Assembly: GCA_037179385.1 (NCBI GenBank)
Contig: CM074190.1
Location: 7,826,284 to 7,890,283, forward strand
Origin: Holothuria scabra
Taxonomy: Eukaryota; Echinodermata; Holothuroidea; Aspidochirotida; Holothuriidae
Length of the DNA: 64,000 nt
Reading direction: 5' to 3'
Below the pieces are notes generated by a model. It made no database searches, was not told where the DNA came from, and saw only the letters and a list, made by a program, of their open reading frames with translations. Shown here piece after piece: positions 1 to 11,760 of this stretch. A program made the position numbers and the translations under genes. Position 1 is the first letter of the stretch, and each line of letters starts with the position of its first letter.

Positions 1-607
1 GTTGGATTTTTGAATTCAGTTCTCATTCTCTGTAATATATACATATTTGAAATTAACACTTGAGATACATTGCCGGGTAGCATGCACGTATTTATGTTAC
101 AATGCTTCCATTTAGCATGGTTGACCCAATTTTAGGCCTACCACCAACCATTCAGTTTGCTTAAACCTTAAAGGAAGCTTTGTGAATTGAAAAAAAGAAA
201 AGGAATGTATAATGTATATGCCATATAGTACAAACCCACTGCTATGTGTTATTCAAGTTGTAGTTCACCATATCGGTGATGTCAGCAATCAGGGCGGTAC
301 GTACAGTCAAACATTAAGAAAGTTTAAGGTGAAAAAGAGCCTTTTTTAAAATTAAACAATAATGTATGTTTTCAGGTCGTTCGATCCGTTGAAATTTTGA
401 ACGTCCTATTAAACATTTCTTTGACTGATACATCTCATTCATAGAAATCCATAATTTGTATTCCATTCATAGCAAATCCATTTGCTTTCATTAGATATTA
501 CCAAGTCTTGTAATAAATTTCATGAGGGATTATCACAAATTTGTCTCCTTTAAAAGTAATTTCTTCCTGGACAGTATACAAAAGGTGAACAACTCGGTTC
601 ATATTCT
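1..607. other. No gene recognised
   Basis: AT-rich sequence with frequent stops in every frame. If the enzyme-like remnant at 608-1007 once continued, its next part would lie here on the minus strand, but I found no recognisable family motif. Confidence 0.5.
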
Positions 608-1007
608 TTAAGCCAATCTTTTCCTGTTAATTATCAAATTTAATCCTCTTGATACATGAACTTGGGCAAGAGTGATAAGGCAATGGTTTGTTTGATTTCC
701 CCTGTACGGACGACACCAAAAATTCACAAGTGAGGTTTTCCACTTTCCTAACGGAGTTGTTGACATTACGATTCTTTTCCACTTAACGCTGGAATCTATC
801 AATCAAAAAAGAATACTTAAAACAGTAATCTTGTATTGAGATTGCAAACTTCCTTACATCAATCTTCGAAGAAGGTATTCCTTTTAGCTTCTCTGCCCAT
901 TTTGGCGGTTTATATGGATAGACCCGTCCTTTTGCGTTACTTCTCATTGATACCAGATGATCATCGCTTACGGAATAGGGCACTTGTCTTACAAACAGCT
1001 CCTCCAT
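608..1007 (-). pseudogene. Broken N-terminal piece of a D-cysteine desulfhydrase / ACC deaminase-like enzyme
   Basis: Reading the minus strand, several family landmarks occur in the right order but in shifted frames. PYKPPKWAEKLKGIP (about 920-865) resembles the family start, where a PPxWAxxLxxIP stretch precedes the first barrel strand. VKWKR (773-787) sits where IKRDD is expected. NNSVRKVEN (735-761) matches GNKVRKLE, and GNQTNHC (680-700) matches the GGIQSNHC loop that holds the cofactor and substrate. At least two frame changes are needed, near 790-800 and between 700 and 735. The lysine that would bind PLP, in NKVRK, reads as serine. The spacing from the FAISIQDY stretch to VKWKR is within one residue of the family spacing as I remember it. 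The piece appears intronless, so it may be a retrocopy or an old exon cluster; a GT at ATTGAT|GTAAGG is an alternative splice reading. The catalytic part looks dead. It lies downstream, on the same strand, of the intact C-terminal exons at 42573-47776, so it is a separate copy. Confidence 0.55.
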
Positions 1008-2277
1008 ATCAACTTTTAAAGATGTATAGGCTGTTGAATAAAAATATATATTTTAAGAAGGAAGAGATCCATTTTTCTAGTTTTAGTATTACACAAAAAT
1101 TTATCAAGACTCATCAGGCTGTTTGGAGAGCAGGTTATGGGCGACTTCAGAAATTTTTACAGTCAGTGCATCTTAGAAATGCTGTACATAAACCTTCAAG
1201 GCAGCTGTCCGCTTATACAAAATCTCAAATTTTCACAATAACATTAGCATCCTTGCAAAGGATTGACATTTTCAACCGTAACTTATCGATATCTTGAGTA
1301 AGGGCTCAAGCTGTCTGATAATAGCTTTCAATTTATTATTAGTTGAATGGATGTAGATTGATAAACAAATGCATGAGCCAGGTAATCGATTGACGTTATT
1401 TTTCGCTTTAATTGGCAATTCAGCTGATTGCTGTTCATACTCATCCCTATTTACAGTATTTTAGCAGGTAGTCGCCCAACTTTCTAACTATAGGCCTATA
1501 CGAAGATGTAAATACCGGCTGCGTATAAGATCGCCCACCATCTTTACTTTTTTAAACATTAATGCAAGTTGATCAGAAGGTAAGTGGACATGGCAATCAA
1601 AAATTAATTCACATCTGCTGTAGCATGCTCAAATACCATTCGGTCAGCGGACACCCAAGCATACAGCCACGGGGATGAAGCATAAAACATACTAAATCAT
1701 CCTAAAAAAAACCTCTCAATGTTGTTTCTTTAGAAGTTCTTTAAATTTCACACCATTTTGCACATAGATTCCTTAACAAAAGCACGAGTCTGTGAAATCT
1801 CTACCGATTAATTTGCACTCAAATGGACGATTATTCTGGCTACCAACCAAAGGAGCACTAAACTCATGCTGCCTAGGACTCTAAAAACGAAAATTAAGCC
1901 ACTGACATTCACATCATACCATATTTAAAAACCAGGTGGGGAAAGATTAAATATATTCAAATATATTTAAATATATGCAGGGCCCCAAGATATATTTTCA
2001 GTTGTAGTAGAAGCGAGAAAGCAACAAGACCGCCACTTGTACCACCTTTCATTTGCGAAGAAAGCCATGTAACACTTTTCTAATTGCAAATCAAAATTTC
2101 TAATTTATTAACGCACTATAAAGCAATTTCTTCTAGCCCATTTAAACATCACAAAAGGAAATAAATGTTGCCATAAATTTGGTAATATGATTGCTTAGAG
2201 TACTTGCTAATGTTCACACTAAGTTTGAAAAGCCTAAATTTGCAGGCTTGCCTGGAGATATTTATTGCAACAGTTGC
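1008..2277. other. No gene recognised
   Basis: No coding pattern, RNA gene or clear repeat boundary was seen. A 153-codon plus-strand frame at 836-1297 lies mostly antisense to the enzyme remnant and has no recognisable domain. Confidence 0.45.
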
Positions 2278-2281
2278 TTAA

Positions 2282-2579
2282 AGGTCCAGTTCTCTCACCC
2301 CAAACAGTATCAATTCTTCTAACCTTCTTACTGAAGCCCTTCCCACAATTGTCTGAAATTCATCCTCATCCAGATACAATCTCAGTTTATTGCTTCATGT
2401 GGGTTTAGAAAAACTCTCTATATAAGCAAAACACTCCCAGTACTGTTCATGCTGTGTAAATAATTTAAGCTTTGGTACTCTGCATTGTTTGAATTAGCTG
2501 TCAATCAAAGACCTGAGCCGATTGAGAATTTGACTATCCCCGTACCAAACTTGTAGTTTGGCGTGAGAGGTTTGGCCCT
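2282..2579 (-). mobile_element. MITE copy 1, TTAA-flanked
   Basis: A 298-bp element bounded by imperfect inverted repeats: left AGGTCCAGTTCTCTCACC, right GGTTTGGCCCT, both followed inward by a CCCCAAAC-type motif. TTAA lies directly outside both ends (2278-2281 and 2580-2583). A second copy in reverse orientation lies at 40461-40756 and is almost the same length (296 bp). TTAA duplication is typical of piggyBac, Kolobok and some Sola elements; the superfamily cannot be decided without the transposase. No coding capacity. Confidence 0.75.
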
Positions 2580-2583
2580 TTAA

Positions 2584-3317
2584 CTCAATTAGACACAAAG
2601 ACAGTTGGAGGTGTGTGATCTTGTTCCGAGAAGGCACAAAATGTAAAAGATAAAATTGAAGTAATAATTTAAGTGTCATATGTGAAAAAGAAGCTATATT
2701 ACAGTTTTGTGAAATTTTCAATCAAAACAAACGTGTTTATCGTTAGATATCAGCTAATGAAATCATTGGATTTATGGTTCAGTGAACTTGAGGACAACAG
2801 AGGTTATATCATCACTTCCTCACATTTTTTATCCTTCCTGGTTTTTTTTTTTTTCCTTTCTTTCTTTTTTAAATCTTGATAGCTCGTCTTCATGGAAGGT
2901 ACCTTAGTCAAGAATGGAAATGGGAAATGATTAGAATCCGTTTAATTGATATCAAAAACTGGCTACACCACTGCGTTTTTCCCAGTAAGTTTTTGATCAC
3001 GTTGAAGTTTGCTTGTTCAGTAAAAGTGAAATTATTTTTACAAAGCAAAGTTCAAGATTGCGATTGATTCCTCTTTCAAACCTGTGTAATTTCTGGCTGT
3101 CTGAGACAACCAATGTAGTGCTCTGCTTGTAGTATGTCGACCATGATTACATTTTCGGGCAAAACATCTTCTGTCCAAAACCTCTCGTACGGCTATGTTC
3201 ACCTCACCTGCTTGGTTACTGGTTTGAGTGCCGTTCAATGTATTTTCTTTTCCTTAAAAGTAATAAAGAAATGTGTCCCTGTTCCTATAGTATAGACTTA
3301 CTGCTATTTGCTTGTTG
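2584..3317. other. No gene recognised
   Basis: Short random frames only. A pyrimidine run lies near 2840-2870. Confidence 0.4.
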
Positions 3318-3946
3318 CCCCAGTTCAGTAGCGTATCTGCCGGGGCAGGGGGACAACGGCGAAATTCATGGCTCAATCCAACGGGTTGAATAAAGGAAAA
3401 ACGAAGGGAAGAAGAAAGGGAGAAACGAAGTGAAAGGAAAAATTAAGAAGAGTGAAAGGGAAAGGGATTATTTAGATTCAGATAGCTTCTCCACATTCTT
3501 TTTTCGTTATACTTGTCCATCGGGCTAGCTGTTTTTTAGCCTCCATGTAGGCATGCATTTCTATTCTTCCTTTTTTAAGGTGCTTTTGTGGAAACTTTCC
3601 TAGGATTTTTGCCCGACGGCCTATTCGACACTAAGCAGTTGCCCGAGTAACTTCTCACTTGTCGTAGACGAGGATTTTCCTGCTTCAGATGAGAGAGAGA
3701 ACTGAGAAGTTCTGACCGCTTTCTTAAAACTCGTGGAAGTTTCAAGTGAAAATTCGCATAAATGCCCGTCAAATTTGATCAGAGAAAAGTTCTTTACAGT
3801 TGCTTTTAAGAGCTCCAATCATTTTTATCTGTAAAATAACATATCGATAACACCGTATGTGTAGCACTGGTATCGTACTCCAGATAATCAGTAGTTGTAG
3901 TTGCCCACTTTTCGAAACGAAAAGTACCAGGCCCAAGTTAAATTTC

Positions 3947-4622
3947 GCAGATTTTTAATTTCGGGCAAGGGGCTGGAAGAAGTCGGGCTGACATTTTTGA
4001 GTCTTGAAACATCTGACATGTTTTAGTTACAATGAAAACTCCTACGAGTGCCCCAATCCTTTCAAAAAAATTCCGTATAAAACAACGCATCACAGTCAAA
4101 GTATATTTTTATGGAAAATCAAAACGATTACAAAAATCCCTACTCATTCGGGCAGCTTATAAAACAATAATTACTCAGCCTCATTTCAATGTCTTGGTCA
4201 ACACTTTGCCCGAAATTTTAGCAGATTCGGGAGAAACTTGCAAAATTGTTTTGCCAGATTACACTCGAAGACTGGGGTATATTTTTGCAGATTTTTAATT
4301 TCGGGCAAGGGGCTGGAAGAAGTCGGGCTGACATTTTTGAGTCTTGAAACATCTGACATGTTTTAGTTACAATGAAAACTCCTACGAGTGCCCCAGTCCT
4401 TTCAAAAAAATTCCGTATAAAACAACGCATCACAGTCAAAGTATATTTTTATGGAAAATCAAAACGATTACAAAAATCCCTACTCATTCGGGCAGCTTAT
4501 AAAACAATAATTACTCAGCCTCATTTCAATGTCTTGGTCAACACTTTGCCCGAAATTTTAGCAGATTCGGGAGAAACTTGCAAAATTGTTTTGCCAGATT
4601 ACACTCGAAGACTGGGGTATAT
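3947..4622. repeat. Tandem duplication, 340-bp unit, two copies
   Basis: Copy 1 is 3947-4286 and copy 2 is 4287-4622. The only difference seen between the aligned parts is one base (ccaatcc versus ccagtcc). Each copy carries the same ~80-codon open frame starting MKTPTSAP, but the sequence lies inside a non-coding hAT-like element and the frame is probably fortuitous. The near identity, inside an otherwise old element, implies a recent duplication or an assembly artefact. Confidence 0.9.
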
Positions 4623-4796
4623 AGATGTATATATGTGGAAAACTTTTGCCCGAGGAATTGATAGGGGTACATTTTTGTGGTAGTTTCCTGATTATTTTGA
4701 AGGCTAATTTTCTCATTTTTATTAAATTAAACTCATTATTGCAAACAAAAACTCAAAGCAACGACTTCTTCAATTCTATTCACCAGCCTGTGAATG

Positions 4797-4885
4797 CCAT
4801 TTCCAGCCGTCTGAATTTTTCAAAATGTTCTGTGTGCTCCGCGCTAAATGATTGATGACGCTCCGCTGAAGTAGTCTTTCGAACA
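4797..4885 (+). repeat. Hairpin-bearing dispersed module, diverged copy
   Basis: Shares the order TTCCAGCCGTCTGA, a T-rich stretch, GCTCCGCGC, GACGCTCCGCT and TAGTCTTTCG with copies near 17806, 27655, 28346, 34619 and 34845. The hairpin core is degraded here. It lies near the right end of the hAT-like element 3326-5105. Confidence 0.6.
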
Positions 4886-5113
4886 GAATTATATATTTCA
4901 AAAGGAAAAATCTCCTGTCCCAGTAGTGGAATGTTTCTACACGCCCACGGCCCTAGCTTCGCGTAGGTTTATTATAAAAACTTCAATAAACCTCGGCCTC
5001 TGAATAATATGTAAAGCCTTTGCGAACCGGGGGAGGAAAAAGGGAGTTTTCACCAGAAAATATGGTCATTTGCCTCCCTGACAAGTGATCCCAGATATGC
5101 CACTGCCCCAGTT

Positions 5114-8100
5114 GGACTTACAGTACCTTGGCTGACAATGCTTTTCTTTTTCATTGGACTTGGAGGGGTGGGTGAAAACCACCAAGACTCAGTTCACCTC
5201 CCTTCCCAATCCTAAAAGTGTAACATAAACCGATTTTTTTGTTCCGATCAACTGTCTGTGAACAGCCTTAGACAGCTTACTGTACTTTTCATTGGTTGCC
5301 GTGTCTACTCGACAACTGATTACCTCCCAAGGAATCCTGAGAGACTAATAGTAGGCTATGCATGCATTGTAGTGCCCTGTTATACTCTGATCGACTGCAT
5401 ATTATTTCCAGTTCGTAGCCATTTCTAGTATCTTGACAAACTCATCTTTCCATTCTCGGTCATCTTCTTGGGAAGGGGCGCTCATGAGAAGGTCCCCCTC
5501 CCTTTCTGAAGGACTTTTCAGGAAATGGTGTTATACTTTGTGTTTGTCACTAGAGTCATGTGATGAAAATGCACGCATTCTCATTTTCTTTCAACAAATA
5601 ATTTCTAGTTTTAACGAAAAGGAAAATGTGAAGTGCAGATCTACATGTTTATGATACTGGCATATGCCTAATAATGAGACATTTTGTATTCGTGTGTTAT
5701 ATTCACGAGTGACGCCAGGATTTGTCAGAAAGGGAGGGTCATACTTGTAAAATGAGACAACAACCACAAGTCCCAATTAAGGCATTTGCAATCACAACTT
5801 GCAAGGCGCGAATAAGTAGATAGAATCGCAAACCTAAGAAAACTAAACTCATTCGAAGAAAATTAAGCCTCTTTTTAAAGGGAAATTCAACTGTTGTATA
5901 TTTCTGAATGGATTGGGAGTCATAATTAGTCGTAAAAACAACAAATTTCACTCACTGTGATATTTTGTCACGACACAACGGCTTGGGTACATAACACCCT
6001 CTTCAAGTTAAGATTTCCAACAGCAGCTGCAGAAGTTGTACTGTACAATTGAGTTGAAAAGAAAAGTTAGCTATTGGCAAAATTAACACATTCCATGAAT
6101 ATTACTATAAACGGTCCACTTTAAATATGCAAAGTACCGAAAGACATTCAAGTTTAACGTTTGTTGTAGAGAAGAGTTTCCCATGAAAATGATATTTTTC
6201 ACTTTCATTCACAATTTTCCGTTCAACTTCGCAACCAAAGAAATTCATTAACCAAATAAGCTAAAGGTGCCAGCAGATCTTTGGGAATTGTAGCGTTATT
6301 GAGATGCTGAAGATAAAGAGGGCGTACTTAATTGTTCAAAATGTCGTCTTAGTTACATATATAACAAACGTGCAAAGCTATTCAGTATTTGCCATTAACA
6401 ACGAACTTTTCAATTGATCTTACATCACGTAAATTAGCTGCATGTCTGATCTAGTTTTGAAGTGTCAGCTTCTCATGGTTGTGTGGGGTTCTCTTATATG
6501 TGCTGCTAGGTTTTGATTGTCAGTTCAAGTCATATCAAGAACAGTCGGTCCAAACTTGAAGCAACAGCTAAATCTGACAGTTTTCTTCCTATTTCTTTTC
6601 AAAGAATCTTTCATCATATTTTAAGACTTCAATGTTACATCGTGCGTGAAGAATTTCCCAATGGAGAAGAAAAAAATATTGTCACATGATTTAGAAAAAC
6701 CAATCATGGCACAGGACGGTCTGCTGTACTCATTTACACAAGTAGAACCAGAATGGCGAATGGAGATAAGGTTAATAATTCAGATATTAACGAGGAGTTG
6801 TATAATATTAATTAGTAACTCCCAGATACAAATGGCAGTTAGTTTTACAGAAGGTCACTCTATTATGATGAGTGTTGTGTATTTCAGAAAAGGATGACAG
6901 TGTTGAAAATTTATACTGGTTTGACATGAGTGATAGAGAAGTCCTAATGGGAGGAGGATTTTAGGCTTAAAATTCGGTTTTATAGAAGTATATTAATGAT
7001 ACGTATGATTTTATACAAATTTCCTTCATCAAAATGGTAGAGTCGATGGTACTATCCACTAAGCCTAAGATGTAGGCGTGCTTAGATTACAAAAGACATG
7101 TTTGCTATTTTAATAATGTCGCCAAAACCGTCAGACAGATTTTCACGCCTTTTATTGGAATTTCAACATACCAAAATTTCCTCACTAATGTCAAATTCAC
7201 TTTTTCCTACTTCCTTACTGTTCCCTGCGATTGTCTGATGGTCGTGCTTACTGTTCGCTATCTTAAACCTCCTCTCGTGGATGGATTACAAGCATATGCA
7301 CTCAGATCAGTAAATCTAATGTTAGCTAACGAATTTTGAAAGTAAGGAGAAAACTATACAGTCTTTTTATTGCAACTCCCTCATCCGAGACCTCTCGTCC
7401 TCTTTCGTATAGTTTTCAAGAAAATAAACACTATCCAGTTTTTCACTCCTCTTCCTTCTTAAGTTGAACCAGTAATCTTTCTGGTTGGACTACTGCGCAT
7501 CTACTTACACTAAATGTGTTCATATGAGCCATTTTTAATTTATCTTACAAGATTGTTTCAATATATATACCATGGTTGCAACTCCTACGTAAAGAGCAAC
7601 CCTTTGCGAAGAAATATAATAGGCTGTATCTCATAATGTTTCCAAAATTCATCCGCAAAAAAACCTGTGTTAAGATTATCACTAACGTCACTTGTTTTTT
7701 ACATGATGTTAAGCATAGCCTTGTATACAGAGGAATTTTTTCTACTGGAAATTCCAATCTGCATACTACCTTAAACGATATCATCTCAAAATGTCCTCTT
7801 TAAACCACGGTAGCATTCAATATCAACAGTTCTATCATATATTGTTGTGATGTGAATACCAGGTAAGAAAGCGCCTTTTTTCTAAAAAAAAAAAAAATCA
7901 AGTTTCATGTAAAACGTCTTGACTGGACTACAACTACCCAGTAAGTAGGAAATCATTATCCTGTCCGTAGTCTCCTTCTAACCATTGAAACGGTCTTCAT
8001 TTTTAAAGAAAATAAAACATAACTATAGTTTTTTGCTCTTGTTCTAGATATTGGACGAAAGTTTGTCTCATATGAAGAACGTTCAACTGCACAACGTATT

Positions 8101-9111
8101 TCTTATAAAACCTAAATTTTGCTTCAACAGATTGCTCGGACGTTCAAATTATACTTAAGAAAGGTAACAACCATTTCTTCAAAAACATCAGTTAACAAAA
8201 CTTTAAAAAAGGTGGTTTAGAAATATAAAAGGGTGATATATTGGCCCCAAGAACCTAATTTTCAGATATTCATCAACGAATATTTCTCATCTTGTAACAA
8301 AGCCAGAGACATCCTTAAATAAATTAAATGTGTTTATGGTTAACGTCCATTAATGTACGCCTTCAAGCACATAGGGTAACAAATAAACAAAACACATGAT
8401 GAAAATACTGTGATAGTCCATAACACGAATACTATACTTCGTATTCACGCGTGAAAAAGGTCGTTGCATGGTGTCGGTGGATTAAACCAGGGAGTTGATA
8501 GTACAACGGTAACAACTCTTTGATTAAAACAGAATTAAGGCTATAAGTTGAAGGGTGAAGCTTTACTAAATAACGAACTAAATCACGTAAATCGATAAGA
8601 GTGCCAGAGAAAACAGCAGTTATCGCTAAAACGCTCGTCATGGAAAACAACTATCCTTGGCGTGTAGCTGACCTGACCCTCTCTTGTTAAATAAATCACA
8701 GTTAACTAAAGATTACAAAATTGACAGTTAAAACGGAACAGCTAGTAAAATTTATCACCCATGATAGTACTCGCTATTGCATAACGTATGTGTTCTACCA
8801 GCGATATGTTATTCGTACTGAAAATTAAATTCATGTGTGTAACAGAATTAGATTCGGTTGAAAGTGAGAAGAAAATCGCCTGAATAACTGACCATTGGAT
8901 GTAAAGAAAGACACCTGTGACCTTAAGAAGCTCTCAATTCTTGATAAAGGGGTAGAAAAACTTGTGACTGAGTGTTTTTTTCGATTGACATCAATTCGAA
9001 AAATTAAAAGAAGCAAAGTAAATGACGCTTTGCTATGACAGAGATAGAGAATATGATCCTATTTTACTCACTGGGACATTGTGTTATAATTAATTGAAAT
9101 TTTAAAATTAG
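5114..9111. other. No gene recognised (4 kb)
   Basis: I found no exon chain with splice sites, no RNA gene and no bounded repeat. A 72-codon minus-strand frame at 8432-8650 has plausible amino-acid composition but no recognisable family and is left unassigned. Confidence 0.4.
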
Positions 9112-10052
9112 CGGCCATTTTGCTATATCCGCCGTCTTGGTTGACCTGGATCCTAAAAGAAATGTCCAGCGAAATACTTTGTGAATATTTACAACAGAAA
9201 ATGGACACAGGTTAGGTTTTTTGCCAAAAGTACTTTTAATAGTTATTTTCCTATCGTCATGATATATCAACATAATTAATGCATCGACGGCCATTTTGCT
9301 TTTCCGCCATTTTGGTTGATCTGAATTCCAAAAGAAGTATTTTAAAAAGTAAATTAGGATTATTTATCATAAAATCTGGCCAGAAATTAAGGGCAACTGT
9401 GTCAAAAGTATTTTTAATGAATATTTTTCTTATTATTTTTTATGCATTATGATCGTTTTATTGGTGGCCATATTGTTGTTTCCGCCATCTTGGTTAGTAT
9501 GGGGTCCAGCATAAAATATCAGATATATGTTTGGAGAATTATGAACAATTTTGTATAAAGATATTAAAAATTTTAGTCGAAATAAATTTTAAGTGATTAT
9601 TTTCTGACATTTATTTGCATTTTTTTTAATTATTTTCTTATTTTTGTGGGGAATTTTTACTGTATTGTTTTTACCTCTTCAGTGCATTTCCGACATATTG
9701 AATGATAAATACTCTTGTATCTAGGATTGTCAAGTTCCGAAAATATTTGAAAACATTATTTTACATCATTGTGTTTGCGGAATGTGGAAATTTGCCCTTT
9801 TTTCACAAATTTTTTGAAATATTTCATTAAGGTAGGCAGCCATTTTGTTGTTTTTCCGCCATCTTGGTTAACCTGAATCTCACCAAAACAGTTCCAAAAT
9901 TAATTCTGGAATACTTGTTGTAAAATGTGACTAAACTTTAAAAGTCGATCCCTCAAAAATATTTTTCAAGAATATTTTCTTTATTATTATTCAATACAAA
10001 TTATGCAAAATGTTTGCCACCATTTTGTTTCTGGCAGCCATTTTGAACGGGC
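9112..10052. repeat. Degenerate tandem array, ~175-bp unit
   Basis: A GGCCATTTTG..TTTCCGCCATCTTGGTT landmark recurs at about 9112, 9289, 9463, 9838 and 10012. Spacings are 174-177 bp, with one gap of about two units. Between landmarks the units share a T-rich tract and a ttaatgaatatttt-like stretch. The units are well diverged, so this is an old array. The core resembles the CAAGATGGCGG motif known from YY1 sites, but no regulatory role is shown. A single reverse-oriented relative lies near 24965. Confidence 0.7.
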
Positions 10053-11660
10053 GAGACCCAAAATATTTACTAATACCACTTGTTTTAGTGTTCAGCGGAC
10101 CGTAACGTTTCCAAAAAATATTGCGACGGAGAGTTTAAGGGTTGCCTGTGAGATACCTGTGGGCCATAGCCTATAATGACCACTCCAGATGGCACTTACC
10201 CCAATCTCCTGCCCAATTTGAAGCTATTAGTACTGATATTTCATTGTACTGTTTTGCACCTTTTTAGGTATTAAGAAGGGACAGGGGTGTCGATATGGAC
10301 ATGTAGATATGCAATTAATAAATTTTCTATAACAAGGAATGCTTAAATAGATATGAAAATGATTTCGAGGTGGTGAACAGCTTGTGAAGCTCATTAACCA
10401 TAAATAGATTGTAATTTCCGAGTTGGAAAACTATGTTTTTCTAACAAAATTTTTACTAATTAACATTTCGTTCGACGCTGGTGCTTCCTTAGTACAAGCC
10501 CTGGAACATTAGTAGCCTAAAATTGTCTGAAGACATGTAATATATTCATTTCAGGTCAAACTAGAACAAATGAATCGATTTACTGTACACAATTACATTT
10601 TAAAATATCATAGTCAAGATTTAGGTCAAAGGTCAAATTTCGTACCTTTTTGACTTTAAATGACCTCAGAAGTCACGTGATTCTCAAAACCTGTATGTCA
10701 ACTACAAGACAATTTCTTTGCAAGTATTTTTAGGGGTAGTTTGCAACTGTCGAGTTTCCAGATAAAAAATAATAGCTATTTTACTTTCCCCTACCCCTTA
10801 TTTTTTTTATTTTTCAGCACCCTGACTCTTGGCAGATACCCCGCTATATTTCCCCAACCCACCCGAAGATACCCATATACCTGAATTTTTCTGTTCATAG
10901 ACATGTCAGGAAATAGAAAAAAACATGGTGGCATTAATGACCATTCCAGGTGGCACTTGCCTCAATCTGAAGCCGGGCTAATATAGCACATTTGACTTAC
11001 AAAACAACAATATAATATTTATCGCAAAAAATTACTCCTGACCTCACATATGGGGTCTACGAAAGGTAGCAAGTCGTGGGTTGGTTTGCATATTTGCATC
11101 TAATTAACTAAACAATCATGATATTGTGATACAACAATTTAACAATGTCAATTTCATAGTGTGCGCGTTTGGGGGTTAAGAGCGAGGAGACGCTGACAAC
11201 AAACTAATACACTACTGCCAATGATGCAGATGAGCAAAGATTGGGCAAGACTTATCTCTGTTATTATTAGATTTTGATCAAAGCAATCGTTTCTGTAAAC
11301 TTTGGGGCTCGATATATTAAAGATGTAACAATTTAATATCTGAACTATGAGTTAGAATTACCACACAGATATTAAACTGGTGACCATATTGTATAAATAT
11401 CACTTGTGAAAATAATACCAGTCTTATGAAAGCTTTGTCACCTTGAAATAAACCTAATGAAAAAACATGCCACGTGACTGCAAAGCTTGGTCGGTAAGCT
11501 GTACTATTTAGGCTACGTTGTCTCACAAACAGTACAGACACTAGGTCATGCAAAGAAATAGGCTTCGGTCTGGGTTTTGGATGGGGAAAGATTTCCCAAC
11601 AGTCAGAACTCTGGATCATGTCCGGGACCTCTCAGCAGTCCATCCCCGTGTTCGCTTACA
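10053..11660. other. No gene recognised
   Basis: AT-rich intergenic sequence. The open frame at 11317-11619 (minus) has no recognisable domain or splice context. Confidence 0.4.
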
Positions 11661-11760
11661 TTGATACCAACAAACACCGGAACACAGATAGATGGCACAT
11701 TTTAAATGCATTGACACCAAAAAACACCGGAATACAGATAGATGGCACATTTTAAATGCA
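11661..11760. repeat. Tandem duplication, 50-bp unit, two copies
   Basis: Copies 11661-11710 and 11711-11760 share caccgga.acagatagatg and differ at four positions. Confidence 0.9.

Larger units (their letters stand above)
3326..5105. mobile_element. Non-autonomous hAT-like transposon (1780 bp)
   Basis: The ends are CAGTAGCGTATCTG on the left and CAGATATGCCACTG on the right, an imperfect inverted repeat starting with CAG. The element is flanked by a perfect 8-bp duplication, ccccagtt, at 3318-3325 and 5106-5113. An 8-bp TSD with CA..TG ends is the hAT pattern. No transposase frame is present. The body contains a near-identical 340-bp tandem duplication and, near its right end, a copy of the hairpin-bearing module shared with other elements in the window. 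Confidence 0.85.

Noticed and set aside
836..1297. 153-codon plus-strand ORF
   Set aside because: Overlaps the enzyme-like motifs on the other strand; no domain, no start context and low-complexity composition.
3947..4683. Repeated MKTPTSAP-type ORFs as a small gene pair
   Set aside because: They lie in the body of a non-autonomous hAT-like element; the duplication explains the paired frames and no domain is recognisable.
8432..8650. 72-codon minus-strand ORF with protein-like composition
   Set aside because: No family recognised and no flanking exon; left unassigned rather than called a gene.
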